The notes below the pieces were generated by a model. It saw only the letters and a list, made by a program, of their open reading frames with translations, was not told the origin of the DNA and did no database searches. From contig CAJFQQ010000017.1 of NCBI GenBank assembly GCA_904419145.1, positions 1 to 46,947 on the forward strand: a stretch of 46,947 bases of DNA. Reading direction: 5' to 3'. Below are positions 33,063-42,444 of this stretch, one piece after another (the first letter of the stretch is position 1; each line of letters starts with the position of its first letter). This DNA comes from an uncultured Oscillospiraceae bacterium. Its GTDB lineage: Bacteria; Bacillota; Clostridia; Oscillospirales; Oscillospiraceae. The position numbers and the translations under genes are program-made.

Positions 33063-33988
33063 TGGGCCAGCTCCTTTCGAACGGCCTCGTAGCCGGCCAT
33101 CAGCTCCTCGAAGATCTGGCGCAGGGGTTTGATCTCATGGACCATGCCGGCCACCTGACCAGCCATGAAGCTGCCGGTGTCCAGATCGCCGTCAAACACC
33201 GCCCGGCGCAGGGAGCCCAAAGTCAGCTTCTCCAGCTCCTCCAGCGGGGGACTGTTCTTCTCCAGGCGCAGGTACTCCTGGGACATCTTGTTCTTCAGCA
33301 CCCGCACCGGCGCGCCGGTGGTGCGTCCGGTGACCACGGTGTCGTTGGCCCCGGCCTTCAGCACCGCCTGCTTATAGTTTTCATGAATGGGGCACTCCTC
33401 GCTGGCCAGGAGGCAGGTGCCCACCTGCACGCCGCAGGCCCCCAGGGCAAAGGCGGCGGTGAGCTGCCGGCCGTCGGCAATGCCGCCGGCGGCCACCACC
33501 GGGACGCTGACCGCATCCACCACCTGGGGCACCAGGGCCATAGTGGTCATCTCGCCCACATGGCCGCCGCTCTCAGTACCCTCAGCGATGAAGCCGTCCA
33601 CGCCGTAGCGCTCCAGGCGCTTGGCCAGGATGGGGGCGGCCACCACAGGGAACACCTTGATGCCGGCGTCCTTCCAGGCGGGGACATATTTGCCCGGGTT
33701 ACCGGCGCCGGTGGTCACAAAGCGGACCCCCTCCTCCACAACGACCTTGGCCAGATCGTCAATGTGGGGATTCATCAGCATCAGATTCACGCCAAAGGGC
33801 TTGTCGGTGTTGTCCTTGGCGGTGCGGATCTCACGGCGCAGGGCCTCCGCGTCCATGCCGCCGGAGCCCACCAGGCCCATGGCCCCCGCATTGGAAACCG
33901 CGGCCGCAAAGGCGCCGGTGGCGATGTTGGCCATGCCGCCCTGGATAAAGGGGAACTCCGTCCCCAGGATTTCATTGAGCTTCTTCAT
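33059..33988 (-). CDS. fabK: Enoyl-ACP reductase FabK (FMN-dependent)
   Basis: A 309-residue TIM-barrel flavoprotein of the nitronate monooxygenase/FabK family. FPFIQGGMANIATG, EGTESGGHVGEM and VVAAGGIADGRQL are FMN-site motifs shared with streptococcal FabK. It performs the last step of each elongation cycle in place of FabI; no fabI lies in the window. Members of this family are naturally insensitive to triclosan. Its place between fabH and fabD supports FabK over nitronate monooxygenase. Confidence 0.94.
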   Translation of the reverse strand: MKKLNEILGTEFPFIQGGMANIATGAFAAAVSNAGAMGLVGSGGMDAEALRREIRTAKDNTDKPFGVNLMLMNPHIDDLAKVVVEEGVRFVTTGAGNPGKYVPAWKDAGIKVFPVVAAPILAKRLERYGVDGFIAEGTESGGHVGEMTTMALVPQVVDAVSVPVVAAGGIADGRQLTAAFALGACGVQVGTCLLASEECPIHENYKQAVLKAGANDTVVTGRTTGAPVRVLKNKMSQEYLRLEKNSPPLEELEKLTLGSLRRAVFDGDLDTGSFMAGQVAGMVHEIKPLRQIFEELMAGYEAVRKELAQ

Positions 33989-34075
33989 GGTAAACTCCTT
34001 CGACTGACAGATTCAAGTGATAACATCCCTTTCACAGCGCTTCGCCGCTCCAGCGCGGCGGGGTGCTGTGGTCTC

Positions 34076-35026
34076 TTACTTCAGCTCCAGCAGCGCCCCG
34101 CCCCAGGTGAGGCCGGCGCCGAATCCCACGCACAGGGCCCGCTGGCCCGAGCGGAGGGCGCCGGTGCTGACCAGCTCGTCCAGCAGCAGCGGGACGCTGG
34201 CGGCGGAGGTATTACCGGTGTGGGCGATGTTGCCGGTGCACTTCTCCGGCGGCAGGTGGAGCTTCCGCATGGCCAGGTCGATGATGCGCTGGTTGGCCTG
34301 GTGAAAGACATAGCGGTCCACATCCTCCACGCCGAGGCCCGCCTGCTCCAGCACCTGGCTGATGCAGCGGGGCACGGTTTCCACGGCAAAGCGGAACACG
34401 CTCTGCCCCTCCATATGGATATAGGAGGGGGCTTCGGCGTTGACGCCGGGGGTGTAGAGCACGTCCGCGTCGCCCCGGCAGCCCAGCACCGCGTGGATGG
34501 AGGGGTAGTCCTCCCCCCACTCCACCACCGCCGCGCCGGCCCCGTCCCCAAAGAGGATGCAGGTGCTGCGGTCGGTGTAGTCGGTGACCCGGCTGAGGAC
34601 CTCCGCCCCCAGCACCAGTCCGAATTTTCTGGGCGCGGCGGCAAGCAGGCACTGGGCCGTGTGGAGGGCATAGACAAAGCCGGAACAGGCGGCGTTCAGG
34701 TCAAAGCATACGGTGTCCTCCGGAAAGCCCAGCTCCTTCTGGAGGATACAGGCTGTAGCGGGGTTCAGGTGATCCCCGGTAAAGGTGGCGATCAGGCACA
34801 CCCCGACCGCCTCCGGCGCGATGCCGGCGCGCTCCAGGGCCTGCCGGGCCGCCGCCAGACACAGCTGGGTGTGGCTCTCCCCCTCGCCGCAGCGGCGGCG
34901 GGTGTGGATGCCCGTGCGGGTGGTGATCCACTCGTCGGAGGTGTCCACGATCTTGGTGAGATCTTCATTGGTTACCACGCCCTTGGGCATGGCGGAGCCG
35001 GTGCTGACAAGCTTCAGTCCGTTCAT
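34076..35026 (-). CDS. fabH: 3-oxoacyl-ACP synthase III FabH
   Basis: 316-residue initiating condensing enzyme. It has the Cys-His-Asn triad: Cys in LNAACSGFVYAL, His in FHQANQRII, Asn in HTGNTSAASVP. It joins an acyl-CoA starter to malonyl-ACP. Starts in an ATGA overlap with accA. An 87-base gap with a short GC-rich inverted repeat precedes fabK. Confidence 0.97.
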   Translation of the reverse strand: MNGLKLVSTGSAMPKGVVTNEDLTKIVDTSDEWITTRTGIHTRRRCGEGESHTQLCLAAARQALERAGIAPEAVGVCLIATFTGDHLNPATACILQKELGFPEDTVCFDLNAACSGFVYALHTAQCLLAAAPRKFGLVLGAEVLSRVTDYTDRSTCILFGDGAGAAVVEWGEDYPSIHAVLGCRGDADVLYTPGVNAEAPSYIHMEGQSVFRFAVETVPRCISQVLEQAGLGVEDVDRYVFHQANQRIIDLAMRKLHLPPEKCTGNIAHTGNTSAASVPLLLDELVSTGALRSGQRALCVGFGAGLTWGGALLELK

Positions 35027-35847
35027 GTGCGCTCCTTTCTGACGGCATCCAGGCCCATGGCCCGGAATTTTTTATAGCGGCCGGCGGCCAGCGCCGCGCC
35101 GCTCTGTTTTTCCAGTGTCCCCAGCTCCCGCACCAGGGTGGTGTCCAGCACCTGGTAGAGCACATGGGGATTCTCGTGGGCGCCGCCCTCCGGCTCGGGG
35201 ATCACGGCGTCTATGACGCCCAGGGCCAGCAGATCCGCGGCGGTAAGCTTCATCACGTCGCAGGCCTCGGCGCTGCGGGAGGCGTCCTTCCACAAAATAG
35301 AGGCAAACCCCTCCGGGGAGAGGACGGAGTACACCGCGTTCTCCAGCATGAGCACCCGGTTCCCCACGCCGAGGGCCAGGGCGCCGCCGCTGCCCCCCTC
35401 GCCGGTGACAACCGAGATCACCGGCACGGTGAGGGCGGACATCAGCGCCAGGGTCTGGGCAATAGCCTCCCCCTGGCCCCGGGCCTCGGCCTCCAGGCCG
35501 GGGTAGGCGCCGGAGGTGTCGATAAAGGTGATCACTGGGCGGTGGAATTTCTCCGCCTGGCGCAGGAGCCGCTGGGCCTTTCGATAGCCCTCCGGGGAGG
35601 GCATGCCGAAGTTGTAGGCCATGTGCTCCTCCAGGGTCTTCCCCTTCCGGTGGCCGATCACCGTCACGGGCTTTCCGTGGAACAGGCCCACGCCGCCCAG
35701 GATGCTGCCGTCGTCGCCGCACAGGCGGTCCCCACGCTGCTCAAAAAAGTCGGTGATGAGGGCGGCGATGAAGTCCGCCGTGCCGGGACGGCCCTGGTGC
35801 CGTGCCAGAGCGACCCGCTGGGCGGGGGTCAGGTCACGATTGGACAT
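35023..35847 (-). CDS. accA: Acetyl-CoA carboxylase carboxyltransferase subunit alpha
   Basis: 274 residues of the crotonase-like fold. Hallmarks are GGVGLFHGKPVTVIGHRKG, FIDTSGAYPGLEAEARGQ and GEGGSGGALALGVG. It is about 45 residues shorter than E. coli AccA at the N-terminus, as in other accDA-type Clostridial operons. It pairs with AccD to move CO2 from carboxybiotin to acetyl-CoA. It overlaps accD by 14 bases. Confidence 0.96.
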   Translation of the reverse strand: MSNRDLTPAQRVALARHQGRPGTADFIAALITDFFEQRGDRLCGDDGSILGGVGLFHGKPVTVIGHRKGKTLEEHMAYNFGMPSPEGYRKAQRLLRQAEKFHRPVITFIDTSGAYPGLEAEARGQGEAIAQTLALMSALTVPVISVVTGEGGSGGALALGVGNRVLMLENAVYSVLSPEGFASILWKDASRSAEACDVMKLTAADLLALGVIDAVIPEPEGGAHENPHVLYQVLDTTLVRELGTLEKQSGAALAAGRYKKFRAMGLDAVRKERT

Positions 35848-36699
35848 GGCTGTCGCCTCCTTTCCCGTGGAGCCGCAGCAGCCGGATCAGGGTGGAGCGC
35901 ATCTCGTCCCGGGGGACGATGGCGTCCAAAAAGCCGTGCTCCAGGAGATACTCGGCGCTCTGAAACCCCTCCGGGAGCTTCTGGCCGATGGTCTGCTCAA
36001 TGACCCGGGGGCCGGCGAAGCCGATAAGGGCCCCGGGCTCCGCCAGAAGGATATCCCCCAGACTGGCAAAGCTGGCGGTGACGCCGCCGGTGGTGGGATG
36101 GGTCAGCACGGAGATGAAACAGCCGCCCTTGCCGGAAAACCGCTCCAGTGCCGCGGCGGTCTTGGCCATCTGCATCAGGGACAGGATGCCCTCCTGCATC
36201 CGCGCGCCGCCGCTGGCGGAGAAGATGATCAGAGGGAGCTTGTTCTTCCCGGCGTATTCGATCAGCCGCGTCACCTTCTCCCCCAGGGCGGCACTCATGC
36301 TGCCCATGAGGAAGCGGCTGTCCAGGGCGCCGATGGCCACTTTGCAGCCGCCGATGCGCCCCAGAGCGGTCACCACGCCCTCCCCCATGCCGGTGCGGCG
36401 GCGGGCCTGGTCCAGCTTGTTCTGGTACTCGGGAAACTGCAGGGGATCGTTGGAGATGAGGTTGGCCTCCAGCTCCCGGAAGGTCCCCTTGTCCAGCACC
36501 AGGCTCAGCCGGTAGTAGGCGCCCACCGGGTGGTGATAGCCGCACAGAGGGCAGACATAGTGGTGGTCCGAGAGATCCCGGCGCGCCACCAGCTTGCCAC
36601 ACTTGGGGCAGGGCTCCTCCTTGTGGGCCGGCACGACGGGGCTGTTGCGCAGGGCCTTCAGGGCCAGCAGCTTCTGGCGGCGCTGGGCGAAGATGTCGT

Positions 36700-36703
<4 letters not shown>
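35834..36703 (-). CDS. accD: Acetyl-CoA carboxylase carboxyltransferase subunit beta
   Basis: 289 residues. The N-terminal zinc ribbon CPKCGKL...CPLCGYH is intact, followed by the carboxyltransferase domain with FSASGGARMQEGILSLMQM and GVTASFASLGDI. Start overlaps the accC stop (ATGA). It is the partner of AccA. Confidence 0.97.
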
Positions 36704-38082
<1,379 letters not shown>

Positions 38083-38086
38083 GGGC

Positions 38087-38527
38087 TTACCCTTCCCGGT
38101 AGCGGACCAGCGCGTCCCCATAGGACACCAGAGCGCCGTCCTGGGGCAGGATTGCCTCGATCACGCAGTCGCAGGGGGCCTTGACCTCGCTCATCATCTT
38201 CATGGCCTCCAGCAGGCACACGGTCTGGCCACGTTTCACCGCATCACCGACCTTGACGAAGGGCTCCGCGCCGGGGGCGGGGGCCGCATAGAAGGTCCCC
38301 ACCAGGGGGGCGGTAATATAGAGCCCCTCCGGCTCGGCCTCCTGCACCGGCGCCGGTGCCACAGGGATGGCCGCCGCGCCGGAGACAGCTGTGCCGGCAG
38401 CAGCGGGGATGGGGGCTGCCACGGCCTTTTCCAGCTCCAGGGAGAACTCCCCCATGGTGAGCTTGAGCCGGGCGGCGGTGCTGGCGTCGAAATGAGCCAT
38501 CAACTCAAAGATTTCTTGATTATTCAT
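38087..38527 (-). CDS. accB: Biotin carboxyl carrier protein of acetyl-CoA carboxylase
   Basis: 146 residues: an N-terminal helical part, an Ala/Pro-rich linker (about 50-75), and a biotinyl domain (about 76-146) with the biotin-accepting Lys in EAMKMM and the family start APLVGTFYAAP. ATG 38527 comes 5 bases after AAAGGAG. It lies downstream of acpP, separated by a hairpin. Confidence 0.97.
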   Translation of the reverse strand: MNNQEIFELMAHFDASTAARLKLTMGEFSLELEKAVAAPIPAAAGTAVSGAAAIPVAPAPVQEAEPEGLYITAPLVGTFYAAPAPGAEPFVKVGDAVKRGQTVCLLEAMKMMSEVKAPCDCVIEAILPQDGALVSYGDALVRYREG

Positions 38528-38547
38528 GGCGACTCCTTTCGGAAAAG

Positions 38548-38570
38548 GGCATCGGTCTGCACCGATGCCC
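38548..38570 (-). terminator. Attenuator-like hairpin between acpP and accB
   Basis: GGGCATCGGT (38548-38557 minus-strand mirror) pairs with ACCGATGCCC around CTGC; TTTTCC follows on the minus strand. The short T-run suggests partial termination, giving more ACP mRNA than acc-fab mRNA. Confidence 0.6.
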
Positions 38571-38577
38571 AAGACAA

Positions 38578-38808
38578 TTACGCAACGTGGTCGTTCATGT
38601 AGTTGTAGAGGTCGCCCACGGTCTTCAAGTTGGGCAGATCCTCGTCGGCAATGGTTACGTCGAACTCCTCCTCCAGGGCCATGGACAGCTCCACGGCGGC
38701 CAGGGAATCGGCGCCCAGATCGTCAGCCAGGCTGGCATCCATTGTCACCTTATCCATGTCGCAGTTCAGTGTCTCCGCAATGAGTGCTTTTACCTTCTCG
38801 AAATCCAT
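38578..38808 (-). CDS. acpP: Acyl carrier protein
   Basis: 76 acidic residues forming a four-helix carrier. The phosphopantetheine-accepting Ser is in DDLGADSLAAVELSMALEE. ATG 38808 is 7 bases after AAGGAGAGG. It is the first gene of the fatty-acid operon. It is probably made in excess thanks to the strong promoter and the following hairpin. Confidence 0.97.
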   Translation of the reverse strand: MDFEKVKALIAETLNCDMDKVTMDASLADDLGADSLAAVELSMALEEEFDVTIADEDLPNLKTVGDLYNYMNDHVA

Positions 38809-38898
38809 ATGTTTCCTCTCCTTATACAATACTGTTTGCAATGACTCATTTAGATAAAAATATTTAGTTAAAAAAATTGAGATATATGCAACGGGCTT
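38809..38898 (-). promoter_or_regulatory. AT-rich leader/operator of the fatty-acid operon
   Basis: Between the promoter and the acpP ribosome binding site, plus-strand ATTTAGATA (about 38849) and ATTTAGTTA (about 38863) form imperfect direct repeats 14 bases apart, followed by TTAAAAAAATTGA. Such AT-rich elements just downstream of the promoter resemble repressor sites for FabT/FapR-type regulators, though no exact consensus is met. Confidence 0.4.
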
Positions 38899-38926
38899 AT
38901 TTTACCAGAATGCCGCTATTTGTCAA
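38899..38926 (-). promoter_or_regulatory. Promoter of the fatty-acid synthesis operon
   Basis: On the minus strand TTGACA (38921-38926), 16 bases, TAAAAT (38899-38904). The predicted start near 38892 gives an 84-base leader. The remaining gap up to 39007 holds no gene. Confidence 0.8.
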
Positions 38927-39007
38927 GTAAAAAATAGGAAAACAATGCATCCCGCCGAAAAAGTACAGGGAGACAGAAAATTTCTCCAAAACCATGTTGC
39001 GTGCAGG

Positions 39008-39040
39008 AAAAAGCCCCGGCCCCTTGCGCAGGCCGGGGTT
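39008..39040 (-). terminator. Terminator of the immunity ABC transporter operon
   Basis: CCCCGGCC (39014-39021) pairs with GGCCGGGG (39031-39038), followed on the minus strand by CTTTTTCC. It lies about 165 bases after the last permease gene; nothing else is seen in between. Confidence 0.75.
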
Positions 39041-39206
39041 TCCTCCCGTGTACGGATTCCCTGGGTTCATATCGCGTAATACAAGATCTGACTTCTTCCC
39101 CAAAATCCCCGATCCTCTTTCCCAAGAGGGTCACAATGTATTGCAGGTTCCCATCCTAACGGCGCAGCCCCATCATGCCAATTTCTCACCGGCCGTCCAA
39201 GCCCCT

Positions 39207-39935
39207 CTATTCCGCCGTCACATCCCGGTGGGAAAGGACCCGTATGGAGAGCACTGTGCACAGAGCAGTATAGAGAAAAACCGACAGGAGGAATGGAGCC
39301 AGATCCAGAACCATAGCAGGGTTATTGGCCCGCATCCCCAGGCACAGCAGGGAATAGGGGAAGGCATAGCCATAGCCGTAGGCGGTGAGCATCAGTCCGC
39401 CGATGCCGCCGATCAGCCCAATGGCGACCGGCGGGGCAAAGGCCCGAATAATCAGGCTCAGCAGCAGCTGCACGGCACAGACAGAGATCCCCCCAACCGT
39501 ACCCAGCAGCACCCAATTCCCCAGCTCCGGCGGTACCGGCGCGGTGATGCCCGCAACCTTTCCGCTGATGAGAAAGAGTACGGCAATGCTGACCTGCGCC
39601 AGCAGCGATACGCCGGCGGCCAAAATCAGCTTGGCGAGACACAGATCCCGCGCCGGCACCGGGGCGGTCATAAAGCTGTTCCAGTTGCGGTCCGTGTGCT
39701 CCAGTCGCCATTGCCAGGCGCAAAACACGCCAAACTGGGCGGGCAGGAAAAACATGGAGGAAAACAGGGTGTGCTGGCTCCAGAGGCTGTACCAACCGTT
39801 CTCCAGCACCTCTGTGTTCCCCAGGTAGTTGACCGTCCCCAGCACCGCCGGGAACAGCGGCATGACCAGAAAGGCCAGCCACACCGGGGACCGCCTGCAC
39901 TTCATCCCTTCGGCCTTCAGACAGCGCAGCAGCAT
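39207..39935 (-). CDS. Lantibiotic-immunity-type ABC transporter permease (MutG-like)
   Basis: 242 residues with six predicted membrane spans and the family's N-terminus LLRCLKAEGMKCRRSPVWL, where a short cytosolic helix precedes the first span. WRLEHTDRNWNSFMTAPV is typical of the ABC-2 permeases of lantibiotic self-protection (MutG/EpiG/SpaG). It follows its sister permease by 3 bases. It would help expel or shield against a membrane-active peptide. Confidence 0.82.
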   Translation of the reverse strand: MLLRCLKAEGMKCRRSPVWLAFLVMPLFPAVLGTVNYLGNTEVLENGWYSLWSQHTLFSSMFFLPAQFGVFCAWQWRLEHTDRNWNSFMTAPVPARDLCLAKLILAAGVSLLAQVSIAVLFLISGKVAGITAPVPPELGNWVLLGTVGGISVCAVQLLLSLIIRAFAPPVAIGLIGGIGGLMLTAYGYGYAFPYSLLCLGMRANNPAMVLDLAPFLLSVFLYTALCTVLSIRVLSHRDVTAE

Positions 39936-39938
39936 CCC

Positions 39939-40688
39939 TCACACCTCCTTTCGGACGAACAGCGTCCTTCCGATCAACAGGAACAGAATCCCCCACAGGC
40001 ACAGCAGGGCCACATCCAGCATCTCCGGCTGCCGCCAGAAATACTGGGTGAACCGGGTGGCCTCGTCCCACTGCATCCGCGCCAGGGCCATGAGGCCGTA
40101 GTACCCCCAGGGGACACAGCGTACCAGCCAGTCCGGAAACAGCATGGACATAATGCCCACGAAGCTTCCGAAGATGCCGCATACCAGTGCCGCCGCCTGG
40201 TTGGCAAAGCGCAGGGACAGTCCCTGCTGCAGGGCGTAGATCATCATACTTACCGCCCAGGACAGGAGGGTGAACAGAGCAAACTGTCTCCAGGGGATAG
40301 GTCCCGGGAAGCCCGCCTGCACGCCCATGCCCAAAAACAGTACCGAGCGGACCGCCAGCAGTGCCGCCAGCACCAGAGCGCCCCAGATGAGCTTCGCGGT
40401 GTAGAGCTGCCCCGGCGTTACAGCCGTCTCCAGGAGCTTGAGCGTAGCGCCCTTGTGCTCCAGCTCGCAGTTCCGGCTGGCGATGGTCGCCACACTGATG
40501 GGGAGGATGATGGCGTCAATCACGGCGAGGTTATAAAACAGCAGCAGCCACCCCTGCACCAGGTCCGACCCATCCTGCCGGGTCAGGTACATGCCGAACC
40601 ACAGCAGCTCCGCCGCCACCACGGCGGCACACACCAGCAGCACCTTCCGCCGGCGGCACTTATCAAATTCCAGCTTGACCAGCTTCAC
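39939..40688 (-). CDS. Lantibiotic-immunity-type ABC transporter permease (MutE-like)
   Basis: 249 residues with six predicted spans, N-terminus MKLVKLEFDKCRRRKVLLV, and NCELEHKGATLKLLETAVTP, the counterpart of the WRLEHTDRNWN segment of the next gene. The two proteins are distant paralogues that likely form the membrane heterodimer. Start overlaps the ATPase stop by 4 bases. Confidence 0.82.
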   Translation of the reverse strand: MKLVKLEFDKCRRRKVLLVCAAVVAAELLWFGMYLTRQDGSDLVQGWLLLFYNLAVIDAIILPISVATIASRNCELEHKGATLKLLETAVTPGQLYTAKLIWGALVLAALLAVRSVLFLGMGVQAGFPGPIPWRQFALFTLLSWAVSMMIYALQQGLSLRFANQAAALVCGIFGSFVGIMSMLFPDWLVRCVPWGYYGLMALARMQWDEATRFTQYFWRQPEMLDVALLCLWGILFLLIGRTLFVRKEV

Positions 40689-41596
40689 AAACTCGCCGCC
40701 TTTCCCGTCAGTTCCAGGAAGATGTCCTCCAGGCTCTTCTGCCGTTCCTCCAGCCGTACGATCCCCAGCCGCTGCCGGGCCAGGAATTGGGTGAGCTGTG
40801 CGGCAAGCTCGTCGGAAAGGATGGGAAGAATGAGGTACCCCGCCTCCTCGGTGCAGGCCACATCCTGCTGGGCCAGCAGGTTTCTCGCCACGGCGTTGTT
40901 GGTGGTGCGCAGGGCCAGATGGTGGCGGCTGCGGCCGTGGAGGGCGGCCAGTGTGTCCTGGAATACCAGTTCCCCCTCCCGGATGATCCCCACGGTGTCG
41001 GCAATCTGGTCGATCTCGCTGAGCAGGTGGCTGGACACCACCACCGTCATGCCGAACCGGCCCGGGAGGCTCTGGATGAGCTCCCGCATCTCCTGGATAC
41101 CAGCGGGGTCCAGACCGTTGGTGGGCTCATCCAGGATCAGCAGCCTGGGGTACCCCAGCAGCGCCGCCGCCAATCCCAGCCGCTGCTTCATGCCCAGGGA
41201 GTAGTGGGCCACCTTCTTGCCCCGCTGCCCGTCCAGGCGGACGATCTGCAGCACCTCCCGGATATTTCGCTCCGGCACGCCCCGGAGGGTCTGGACGATC
41301 CGCAGGTTCTCTTCCCCGGTGAGGTGGCCGTAGTAGCTGGGGCTCTCGATGAGGCTCCCCACCTGCCGCAGCACTGCCAGCCGATTGGCGCGGTTCATCT
41401 CTCGTCCCAGCACCTGGATCTCTCCCGCCGTGGGGCGTACCAGCCCCAGGAGCATCTTCAACGTGGTGGACTTGCCGGCCCCGTTGGGGCCCAGGAAGCC
41501 GTAAATGCTCCCCTCCGGCACGGACAGATCCACATGGGCTACCCGCAGGGCCGTCCCGTACTGCTTACACAGGTCATGTGTTTCGATCATAGGCAT
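40685..41596 (-). CDS. Lantibiotic-protection-type ABC transporter ATPase (MutF-like)
   Basis: 303 residues. Walker A GPNGAGKSTTLK, signature HYSLGMKQRLGLAAALLG, Walker B LLILDEPTNGLDP and H-loop VVSSHLL are intact; the C-terminal 80 residues are the accessory domain of bacitracin/lantibiotic-type exporters. I use ATG 41596, 8 bases after AAGGAGG, instead of the TTG two codons upstream. It powers the two permeases. No lantibiotic structural or biosynthesis genes are nearby, so it probably defends against peptides from others. Confidence 0.88.
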   Translation of the reverse strand: MPMIETHDLCKQYGTALRVAHVDLSVPEGSIYGFLGPNGAGKSTTLKMLLGLVRPTAGEIQVLGREMNRANRLAVLRQVGSLIESPSYYGHLTGEENLRIVQTLRGVPERNIREVLQIVRLDGQRGKKVAHYSLGMKQRLGLAAALLGYPRLLILDEPTNGLDPAGIQEMRELIQSLPGRFGMTVVVSSHLLSEIDQIADTVGIIREGELVFQDTLAALHGRSRHHLALRTTNNAVARNLLAQQDVACTEEAGYLILPILSDELAAQLTQFLARQRLGIVRLEERQKSLEDIFLELTGKAASL

Positions 41597-41689
41597 CAGC
41601 AAAACCTCCTTGTGTCTGATATCCTAACAGTTCCACCTTACATGCCCATGAAGCCAACCTTACGATTTCCTTACTTTTTCCCGACGGGG

Positions 41690-41718
41690 CTGGACGGCCC
41701 GCCTGGGCATGCTATAAT
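41690..41718 (+). promoter_or_regulatory. Promoter of the two-component system
   Basis: TATAAT at 41713-41718 with a weak -35 (TGGACG 41691-41696, spacer 16), 39 bases before the response regulator start. The weak -35 would allow activation. Confidence 0.6.
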
Positions 41719-41757
41719 ATGGTAAGAATTCTGAAGCGGCAAAGGAGGCAGGCGGAT

Positions 41758-42444
41758 ATGGCGTATCGCATCCTGGTGGTGGACGACGAGAGCGCCCTGC
41801 GGCAGCTGGTGCGGGAGATCCTGGAGCAGGAGGGCTACCAGGTGGAGACGGCCGGGGACTGTGCCCAGGCCCTGGAGCGGTTTCGCACGGTACAGCCGGA
41901 CGCGGTGCTGCTGGACGTGATGCTGCCGGATGGGGACGGCTTCACGCTCCTGGGGCAGCTTCAGGCGGTTCGGGACGTGCCGGTGCTGTTCCTCTCCGCC
42001 CGGGACGAGGACGAGGCCCGGCTCCGCGGCTTGGGGCTTGGGGCGGATGACTACATCACCAAACCCTTCCTGCCCCAGGAGCTGCTGCTGCGCCTGCGCT
42101 CGGTGCTGCGGCGGGTCTACGGCCGGCAGGAGGAGGCCGGGCGGCTGGGGGAGACGGAGATCCTCTGGGGCCGGGGCACCGTCCGGCGGGAGGGAAGAGA
42201 GACCGCCCTCACGGCCAAGGAGTTGGCCCTGCTCAAAAAGCTGTGGGACAGCCGGGGAAACATCGTCACCACCGACGCTTTGTGCGAGACCCTGTGGGCT
42301 GGCCCCATGGTGGGCTATGAGAACACCCTCATGGTCCATATCCGCCGCCTGCGGGAAAAGATCGAGCCGGACCCCTCCCATCCCCGCTATCTTCTGACCG
42401 TGCGGGGACTGGGCTACCGTCTGGAACGGGGGGACCGGCCATGA
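41758..42444 (+). CDS. OmpR/PhoB-family response regulator
   Basis: 228 residues. The receiver domain has ILVVDDE (acid pair), the phospho-acceptor Asp in VLLDVMLPDGDGF, and Lys in DDYITKPF. The C-terminal winged helix spans about 135-228 (LTAKELALLKKL, VHIRRLREKIE, VRGLGYRLE). The start is ATG 41758, 9 bases after AAAGGAGG. Divergent from the immunity ABC genes, which it probably activates when peptide antibiotics are sensed. Confidence 0.93.
   Translation: MAYRILVVDDESALRQLVREILEQEGYQVETAGDCAQALERFRTVQPDAVLLDVMLPDGDGFTLLGQLQAVRDVPVLFLSARDEDEARLRGLGLGADDYITKPFLPQELLLRLRSVLRRVYGRQEEAGRLGETEILWGRGTVRREGRETALTAKELALLKKLWDSRGNIVTTDALCETLWAGPMVGYENTLMVHIRRLREKIEPDPSHPRYLLTVRGLGYRLERGDRP

Noticed and set aside
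33062-35077. A 671-codon plus-strand frame
   Set aside because: It is antisense to fabK and fabH, with no recognisable domain. The same holds for other long opposite-strand frames such as 1845-3554 and 38994-41204.
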